A stretch of DNA of 5,593 bases, from contig JAISZV010000213.1 in assembly GCA_031284475.1 (NCBI GenBank), positions 1 through 5,593 of the forward strand, read 5' to 3'. Origin of the DNA: Proteiniphilum sp. Lineage in GTDB: Bacteria; Bacteroidota; Bacteroidia; Bacteroidales; Dysgonomonadaceae. Under the pieces are notes generated by a model. It saw only the letters and a program-made list of their open reading frames with translations, did not search any database and was not told the origin of the DNA. Of the stretch, positions 1 to 4,094 are shown piece after piece. Numbering within the stretch: the stretch's first letter is position 1; the number at the start of each line of letters is the position of its first letter. The position numbers and the translations under genes were made by a program.

Positions 1-396
1 TCTAACACTGTGCGGAAAATACCTTTTATCGCCATGGAACCGGAAAAGTTTGATGAACACCTGACCCGCTTCTTTCAGGCGCATCATAATATAGGAGGAG
101 TGGTGGTACTCAATTCCCGTGGAGGGATCGTTGCCGGTTATTTCTCCCGAAACGGGATCAATAATATAAGACTGGTTTGCATGGACGTTACGACGCCCAA
201 TGTAAGGGGGCTGCAAAACGGATATATCGATTTTCTGATCGGACAGGAGCCGGAACACCAGGGATTTTTGGCAATGAAGACTTTGATTGAGTATCTGATA
301 TACCGCAACCCGGTGAAAGTGGAAAACTACACGCAACTCGATATCCTGACCCGTGAGACGATTGGTTATTATAACCGGTTTAACTTTATGACATGA
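1..396 (+). CDS. LacI-family transcriptional regulator, C-terminal part (5' end outside window)
   Basis: The frame is already open at base 1 (S-N-T-V-R-K-I-P-F), so this is the 3' end of a longer gene and the GTG at position 10 is not a real start. The visible 131 residues look like the second half of a periplasmic-binding-protein-like effector domain of a LacI/GalR regulator. Features seen are a strand like GGVVVLNSRGGIVAGYF, the segment DFLIGQEPEHQGFLAMKTL typical of the last part of the fold, and an ending with DILTRETIGYYNRF, which from memory is the usual closing motif of Bacteroidales LacI regulators. The DNA-binding helix-turn-helix would lie upstream, outside the window. In this family the domain binds a sugar or related ligand and controls operator binding; the ligand cannot be read here. 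The stop codon TGA overlaps the ATG of the next gene (ATGA), so the two are probably cotranscribed and translationally coupled. Confidence 0.85.
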   Translation, partial: SNTVRKIPFIAMEPEKFDEHLTRFFQAHHNIGGVVVLNSRGGIVAGYFSRNGINNIRLVCMDVTTPNVRGLQNGYIDFLIGQEPEHQGFLAMKTLIEYLIYRNPVKVENYTQLDILTRETIGYYNRFNFMT

Positions 397-1121
397 ACAT
401 CGTCCTGTCTCAATCTACTTCGCCTTCATTTAATCTGGCTGCGGAAGAACATCTTTTTTCAAAAACGGGAGAAGACTTTTTACTGTTGTACGTTAATGAA
501 CCGAGTGTTATCATCGGATCCAATCAGGCGGTATTGAATGAGGTTGATCAGGATTTCTGTATTGAGCATAATATCCGGATTGTACGGCGGTTGTCGGGCG
601 GGGGAGCGGTATATCACGATACCGGAAACCTCAATTACAGCTTTATCCAGGGGAAAACCGGAGAGCCGCTGAGCGCCCGTTTTCTTGATCCCGTAGTGGA
701 GACGCTCCGCGCATTGGATATTCCCGTTGAAATAAGGAAACGAAAAGACCTTTGGCTGGAGGGATGCAAAATATCGGGCACTGCATCTCATCTTTCTAAG
801 GGCAGGGAGGTGCATCATGGGACGTTGCTCTATGACGCCGATCTACAAATGCTTTCAAAGGCGTTGAACCCGGCAAAGAGGGATTTGATCGGGAAGGCGA
901 CCGCTTCGGCGCCCAGCCCCGTGAAAAATATCCGGTCATACTTAAAGGAAATACAGGGGAGCAGTCCCGAACCCGAACAGTTCTTCCGTCAATTTGCCCG
1001 GCAGATAGGGCTATTGTTGGGCGCGGAACATACCGGTACTTTTAGCGACAAAGAGAAAGAGATGATAGAGGAGTTGCAGAGAGATAAATATGTACAGCGA
1101 AGTTGGAATTACAGGATGTGA
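393..1121 (+). CDS. Lipoate-protein ligase family protein, short form
   Basis: A 242-residue protein of the LplA/BPL catalytic fold, which activates lipoate (or octanoate) with ATP and attaches it to the lysine of E2 or GcvH lipoyl domains in the cytoplasm. Family hallmarks are visible: NLAAEEHL near residue 14, PSVIIGSNQ at 37-45, the lipoate-binding loop RRLSGGGAVYHD at 65-76, NLNYSFI after it, the catalytic-lysine motif KISGTA with K126, and HHGTLL at 141-146. It ends at DKYVQRSWNYRM. Long ligases such as E. coli LplA (about 337 residues) continue beyond the W-N-(Y/F)-G point into a small C-terminal domain, which is absent here. The next gene's 3' end lies only 54 bp downstream, so there is no room for it. 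The start ATG overlaps the stop of the LacI gene by 4 bp. The exact substrate and whether it is an active ligase or an octanoyl/lipoyl transferase-like member are not decided by sequence alone; no gene symbol is given for that reason. Confidence 0.88.
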   Translation: MNIVLSQSTSPSFNLAAEEHLFSKTGEDFLLLYVNEPSVIIGSNQAVLNEVDQDFCIEHNIRIVRRLSGGGAVYHDTGNLNYSFIQGKTGEPLSARFLDPVVETLRALDIPVEIRKRKDLWLEGCKISGTASHLSKGREVHHGTLLYDADLQMLSKALNPAKRDLIGKATASAPSPVKNIRSYLKEIQGSSPEPEQFFRQFARQIGLLLGAEHTGTFSDKEKEMIEELQRDKYVQRSWNYRM

Positions 1122-1175
1122 TATTGATCCGGTATTCCTGCACAAGAGTTTATGACAAATTCGGAGTATTCCCCG

Positions 1176-2114
1176 CTATTGACCATATAACCGCCCCTGC
1201 CGGGTTTTCCTTTCCCGGAATCGTTTCACTATTTTTTCCGTTATCACATAGTTCTTTTGATCCCAGGCGGGCGCGATCAGTAGTTCTTTGGGAGATTGGG
1301 AGGTGAAACGCTCGATATAAATCTCAGGGTTCAGCCGTTCTGCAAAATCTATACAAAGATCGACGTATTCATCCAACTCGAAGAGGTAAAACGATTCGGG
1401 TAACAACCGGAACTCTTTTTCCATTGCTGTCCCTTTGATTATTTGTAACTGGTGCAATTTCAGCGATGTAAGAGGCAGTTGGGAAAGCGCGCCGGCATGA
1501 GAGAGAATATCCTCTGTGCTTTCGCCCGGAAGCCCCAGGATCAAATGCGCGCCTGTCACAATATTTCGTCCGGCGGTTTCCCGGATCATCCCGGCCGATT
1601 CTTCGTAACTATGCTGCCGGTTCACCCTCTCCAATGTTTTATTCAATGTCGATTCCACCCCGTACTCAATCATGACGAATGTTTTTTTGCTGAGCGCTTC
1701 AAAATAGTCAAGCAGCTCTTTGGGCATACAGTCGGGGCGGGTACTGACGATCAGCCCCACCACGTTGGGGTAGGAGAGAGCCTCCTCATATTTGGAGATA
1801 AGGGAACCGGGACTGCCGTAGGTATTGGTATAGGACTGGAAGTAGGCTAAGTATTTCATCTCAGGATATTTATGCGAGAAGAAAGCAATACCGTCGCCCA
1901 GTTGTTCCGAAATGCTCTTGGCCGGGTTGCCGTACCCGGGGCTAAAGCTCCGGTTGTTACAATAGGTACATCCGCCGCGGCCTTTATTGCCGTCGCGGTT
2001 GGGGCAGGTAAAACCGGCATTGACGGAAATCTTCTGCACTTTATAAGGGAATTTTGCCGAAAGAAATTCCGCAAAATCGCGGTATGGTTTGTCGTTTGAA
2101 AACACGTTTGTCAA
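1176..2114 (-). CDS. Radical SAM protein, YhcC/TIGR01212 family
   Basis: A 312-residue radical S-adenosylmethionine protein. The iron-sulfur cluster motif is C37-x11-C49-x2-C52, set in GFTCPNRDGNKGRGGCTYC, which is characteristic of the YhcC (TIGR01212) family rather than the common CxxxCxxC spacing. Other family features are AYFQSYTNTYG (90-100), VVGLIVSTRPDC (118-129), MIEYGVES (148-155) and HLILGLPGE (190-198), all parts of the radical SAM barrel. The family is widespread and, to my knowledge, its reaction is not established. Start choice: there is no ATG before the cysteine motif. The frame is closed upstream by TAA at 2160-2162, and the candidates are TTG at 2114-2112 or GTG at 2105-2103. 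The homologous N-terminus (FSNDKPYRDFAEFL) fits either. No good ribosome binding site is seen for either, which is usual in Bacteroidota. The gene is convergent with the lipoate ligase gene. Confidence 0.9.
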   Translation of the reverse strand: MTNVFSNDKPYRDFAEFLSAKFPYKVQKISVNAGFTCPNRDGNKGRGGCTYCNNRSFSPGYGNPAKSISEQLGDGIAFFSHKYPEMKYLAYFQSYTNTYGSPGSLISKYEEALSYPNVVGLIVSTRPDCMPKELLDYFEALSKKTFVMIEYGVESTLNKTLERVNRQHSYEESAGMIRETAGRNIVTGAHLILGLPGESTEDILSHAGALSQLPLTSLKLHQLQIIKGTAMEKEFRLLPESFYLFELDEYVDLCIDFAERLNPEIYIERFTSQSPKELLIAPAWDQKNYVITEKIVKRFRERKTRQGRLYGQ

Positions 2115-2287
2115 ATTTACCGGTACGGAGTAATGGTGGAAGCGCGCTGCTCTTGTTCCTTAAACAATTGAGAGAATAAAATGTTTTCGATAAGGGAGCA
2201 GGGAAGCAAAACAAAAACAGGAACCCGTATCAAAATAGAAAACAGGTCTTTGAGAATTGAATATTCGGAATGGTTCTCCGATGGGAG

Positions 2288-2386
2288 TACGAATGCAAAG
2301 AGGGTGGAATCACATTGAAATATCAAAATCAACCAAACCATCACCCCAATAAAATACGAATCCAAAGAGGGTGAAATCACACATTG
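2288..2386. repeat. Imperfect 30/32-bp direct repeat, 67 bp apart
   Basis: Copy 1 is 2288-2317 and copy 2 is 2355-2386. Both read TACGAAT(G/C)CAAAGAGGGTG then (G/A)AATCAC and end in ATTG. They differ by two substitutions and a 2-bp insertion (CA) in copy 2. The core AGAGGGTG-NN-ATCACA is at 2299-2314 and 2366-2381. The match is far longer than expected by chance in a 340-bp gap. Its role is unknown; candidates are a remnant of a small non-autonomous mobile element or a pair of regulator sites. Confidence 0.75.
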
Positions 2387-2399
2387 TGATGCACCCTCT
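2366..2399. repeat. 34-bp hairpin made from two inverted copies of the motif
   Basis: The outer arms AGAGGGTG (2366-2373) and CACCCTCT (2392-2399) pair over 8 bp. The inner arms ATCACA (2376-2381) and TGTGAT (2385-2390) pair over 6 bp around a CAT loop, with a 2-versus-1 base internal bulge between the stems. The right arm is an inverted third copy of the motif. It lies about 55 bp beyond the stop of the secreted-protein gene, so it could serve as the 3' end structure of that operon's mRNA. No U-tract follows it in either direction, so a classic intrinsic terminator is not supported. Confidence 0.7.
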
Positions 2400-2454
2400 C
2401 CAGATGTTTGCATTAAAAAAAGTAGAGTTCCGTAGAATAGAGTTATATGGTTGG

Positions 2455-2898
2455 TTATTTACTTTTAATGGTATATATTTCCCATTTCAATACAATATTT
2501 CCACCGCTGTTCTTAATGAGTTGTACCTCTTCAAGCGTGTTGGATGATTTACGTACGTATTCCGATATACGGCTATTTTTGCCGTTACGAACATAGGACG
2601 TGTTTTCAAACTTGTCTGTTTCCAATGCTTTATCCACTTCGGTGAGAAAACTTTTCTGAAAACTTTCATTGGAAGAATTAAGGATAAGCATTTTCTCTTT
2701 ATCCTTGTTTTTAAATATATCCGGTTTCAGAACTTCCAGGCCTATTCCATTCAACGGAGAACCGTCGCTTCCTTTTTTATAAATATAATTGAAGCGCTCA
2801 TCTTCCATATATTTATCGAACAGTTTCTCTACCTGTTGAGCCGACGCCGCCGCTGAAAATACCAGCGTTATTAGCATAATTGAAAATAATTTTCTCAT
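2455..2898 (-). CDS. Small secreted protein of unknown function, third gene of ECF sigma operon
   Basis: A 147-residue protein with a clear Sec signal peptide: MRK, a hydrophobic stretch LFSIMLITLVFS, then ASA before QQ, giving likely signal peptidase I cleavage after residue 20. There is no lipobox cysteine. The mature part (about 127 residues) begins VEKLFDKY, is rich in Lys, Glu and Asn, and ends in a strand-like segment GGNIVLKWEIYTI. No cysteines are present. The size, the secretion and the position behind an ECF sigma factor and a membrane protein resemble the small exported DUF4252/DUF6108-type proteins of Bacteroidales sigma operons. The resemblance is in layout and the F-DKY start more than in any diagnostic motif, so I do not assign a family. 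The ATG lies 13 bp after the stop of the membrane-protein gene, implying cotranscription. No function is claimed. Confidence 0.8.
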   Translation of the reverse strand: MRKLFSIMLITLVFSAAASAQQVEKLFDKYMEDERFNYIYKKGSDGSPLNGIGLEVLKPDIFKNKDKEKMLILNSSNESFQKSFLTEVDKALETDKFENTSYVRNGKNSRISEYVRKSSNTLEEVQLIKNSGGNIVLKWEIYTIKSK

Positions 2899-2911
2899 GA
2901 TCAGTTGAATT

Positions 2912-3433
2912 TTATTCTTTATAATTAGTTTTTATCTGTTCTATTTGTTGTTCTGTTTCCCTTAAGATTTTCCCGGCGTTAAGTCCTTCTTTTATATTTG
3001 CCGCTTCCCTGAAAGGCTGATATGAACTCTCTATGATCTTTTCCGTTTCTCCGAACATGTTTTCGGCGTATTTCCTTGCTTTATGCCGATTGACAACCGT
3101 TTTGCCATTGATGATAACCACATATTCCGGATGCTGCGTAGGCGAACTGCGTAAAATAGAGAGTGTGACGGCCAATAGTGCAACAGCGGCCGATCCGGCC
3201 CCCCAAATAATTAAGCGGCGTGAAAACGGATGCATTTTTGTTTTCTTTTCGGGGAGCGTTATTACCGGCGCTTTTATCTGTTTTTCCGCGTTGAAAACAG
3301 CGAAAAGCGGTCTATATACTTCGTGTTCGGGTAATACGCCGGTTCCCTTGAAATAGTTTTTCAGCCTTTTCTCTTCTCCGGCCGATGATGCGCCGTTAAA
3401 GTATTTCCCGAGCAGATTATCTATATCGTTCAT
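2912..3433 (-). CDS. Single-pass membrane protein, probable anti-sigma factor
   Basis: A 173-residue protein. Residues 1-30 (MNDIDNLLGKYFNGASSAGEEKRLKNYF) resemble the short N-terminal helix of FecR-type and related Bacteroidota anti-sigma factors, with the pattern LL-KYF-G-SS--EE--L--YF. A cytoplasmic stretch to about residue 70 follows, then one membrane helix at about 74-94 (LIIWGAGSAAVALLAVTLSI) preceded by KMHPFSRR, positively charged as expected for an inside-facing flank. The remaining roughly 80 residues would be periplasmic, with a YVVIINGKTVVN strand and a helical, Glu/Gln/Lys-rich C-terminus. Its start codon lies inside the sigma gene (17-bp overlap counting the full-length sigma frame), the usual arrangement for a sigma/anti-sigma pair. 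By inference it holds the sigma factor at the membrane; no zinc-binding H-x3-C-x2-C motif is present, so it is not a ZAS-type anti-sigma factor. Confidence 0.75.
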   Translation of the reverse strand: MNDIDNLLGKYFNGASSAGEEKRLKNYFKGTGVLPEHEVYRPLFAVFNAEKQIKAPVITLPEKKTKMHPFSRRLIIWGAGSAAVALLAVTLSILRSSPTQHPEYVVIINGKTVVNRHKARKYAENMFGETEKIIESSYQPFREAANIKEGLNAGKILRETEQQIEQIKTNYKE

Positions 3434-3938
3434 ATATTGAATCTTCTTTTTGTAGGTTATTTACAATCATATCGCGTAATTTTTTCCGCGCCCGTGAGAG
3501 ATTTACGGTGACGGCATTTTCCGTCATCGACATTATTTGGGCGATCTCTTCCAATACCATCTCTTACAGATCTTTCATCCTGAGGATGGTTCGTTGCATT
3601 TCGGGCAGCGCGTCTATCAGAGCGCTTATATGATTTATCATATCGGCTTGTTCCGTTTGCTGATGAGGGTTTGGAGCGTTGTATTCGGCGTCGGGCGGAA
3701 TCTCATTTGTGCACATCTGTTTTCGTATCATATCGAGGCATAAATTACGCATCGATGTAAGTACAAAAGCCTGGTGGTTGGCAATGGCGTCCAGTTGTTC
3801 GCGCTTTTCCCACAATCGCATCATTAATTCCTGTAACGCGTCTTTTGCGCTATTTTCGTCTTTGAGGATCGATAATGCCATCCGGTATGATTTATCGGAG
3901 AGGCAAAGGATCTGATATTGGAACTGCCGGGCATTCAT
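3417..3938 (-). pseudogene. ECF sigma-70 factor interrupted by an in-frame TAA
   Basis: The full frame encodes 173 residues with one internal stop. Residues 1-124 contain sigma region 2 (about 15-75), with SYRMALSILKDENSAKDALQ, the core-binding segment ELMMRLWEKR, AFVLTSMRNLCLDMIRKQ, and the start of region 4 (ALIDALPEMQRTILRMKDL). TAA at 3566-3564 (codon 125) then interrupts. The same frame continues for 48 codons with an intact region 4 helix-turn-helix (LEEIAQIMSMTENAVTVNLS then RARKKLRD) and a natural TAA at 3419-3417. At codon 125 relatives usually have Glu (pattern D-x-E-x-x-x-x-E-E-I-A), so a single GAA-to-TAA change would explain it. The region after the stop shows no other damage, so the lesion is recent, an error, or tolerated. 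An ATG at 3560-3558, 3 bases past the TAA, could restart translation and give a 47-residue region 4 protein. As read literally, the first product lacks the promoter -35 binding domain. Confidence 0.85.
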
Positions 3939-3946
3939 ATATTGTA

Positions 3947-3974
3947 TAGACGAAGAGAATAGGAAAATCCTTAC
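3947..3974 (-). promoter_or_regulatory. Candidate autoregulated ECF sigma promoter
   Basis: On the minus strand, GTAAGG (3974-3969) and CGTCTA (3952-3947) are separated by 16 bases, the spacing and general form (a CGTC-type -10) expected of ECF sigma promoters. The elements sit directly before the sigma gene, where ECF operons often carry their own sigma's promoter. Only 8 bases lie between the -10 and the ATG at 3938, so the mRNA would be leaderless or nearly so. This is inferred from pattern alone. Confidence 0.4.
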
Positions 3975-3976
3975 AT

Positions 3977-3986
3977 CGACCGGTCG
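3977..3986. promoter_or_regulatory. 10-bp perfect palindrome CGACCGGTCG, possible operator
   Basis: The palindrome has no loop, so it is better read as a protein site than an RNA hairpin. It is the most GC-rich spot of an otherwise AT-rich leader region and ends 2 bases upstream of the candidate -35 element of the sigma operon. It could equally be chance; a 10-bp palindrome is only mildly unlikely. Confidence 0.25.
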
Positions 3987-4042
3987 GTTTTTTTGATTTT
4001 TTGAGGTGTTGAATCGGGAGCCCGGATGACTTTAGCCAATAA

Positions 4043-4076
4043 AAAAACTGTCCGGAACCAAATCCGGACAGTTTTT
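4043..4076 (-). terminator. Intrinsic terminator of rpsA
   Basis: A perfect 14-bp inverted repeat, AAAAACTGTCCGGA (4043-4056) and TCCGGACAGTTTTT (4063-4076), with a 6-base loop. Read on the minus strand, the GC-rich stem is followed by seven T's (4047-4041). It begins 18 bases past the rpsA stop codon. The A/T flanks are symmetric, so it could also terminate plus-strand transcripts, though no plus-strand gene ends here. Confidence 0.93.
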
Positions 4077-4094
4077 ACATTATGATGAAAAGAT

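Larger units (their letters stand above)
2115..2454. other. 340-bp intergenic region with a repeated motif
   Basis: This gap separates the start of the radical SAM gene from the 3' end of the sigma operon, both on the minus strand, so it should hold an operon terminator and the radical SAM promoter. A 98-codon minus-strand frame (2117-2413) is open, but its translation matches nothing I recognise and it runs through the repeats, so I do not call it. Nothing close to the Bacteroidota consensus promoter (TAnnTTTG with an upstream TTTG) is evident. The 2288-2414 half contains the three motif copies described separately. The 2115-2287 half is A-rich and shows no structure I can support. Confidence 0.6.

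Noticed and set aside
480..818. 112-codon minus-strand frame
   Set aside because: It is antisense to the lipoate ligase catalytic core and has no recognisable features.
1122..1175. Possible bidirectional terminator between the convergent lipoate ligase and radical SAM genes
   Set aside because: I looked for a stem with a T-run on either strand and found none that pairs over more than a few bases.
1452..1850. 132-codon plus-strand frame
   Set aside because: It is antisense to the radical SAM gene, whose cysteine motif and barrel motifs are unmistakable.
2117..2413. 98-codon minus-strand open frame with a hydrophobic translation
   Set aside because: It starts inside the inverted repeat, overlaps all three motif copies, ends 2 bases before the radical SAM start and has no recognisable domain. 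Its hydrophobic stretches are explained by A-rich DNA read on the opposite strand.
2288..2414. Repeated motif as a CRISPR array
   Set aside because: There are only three copies, one is inverted, spacing is irregular (67 bp, then overlapping as a hairpin), and no cas genes are present.
2415..2454. Terminator for the sigma operon made from the A-run at 2415-2421 and TAGAGTT repeats
   Set aside because: On the minus strand the T-run is present, but the sequence before it contains direct (TAGAGTT) rather than inverted repeats and gives no stable stem.
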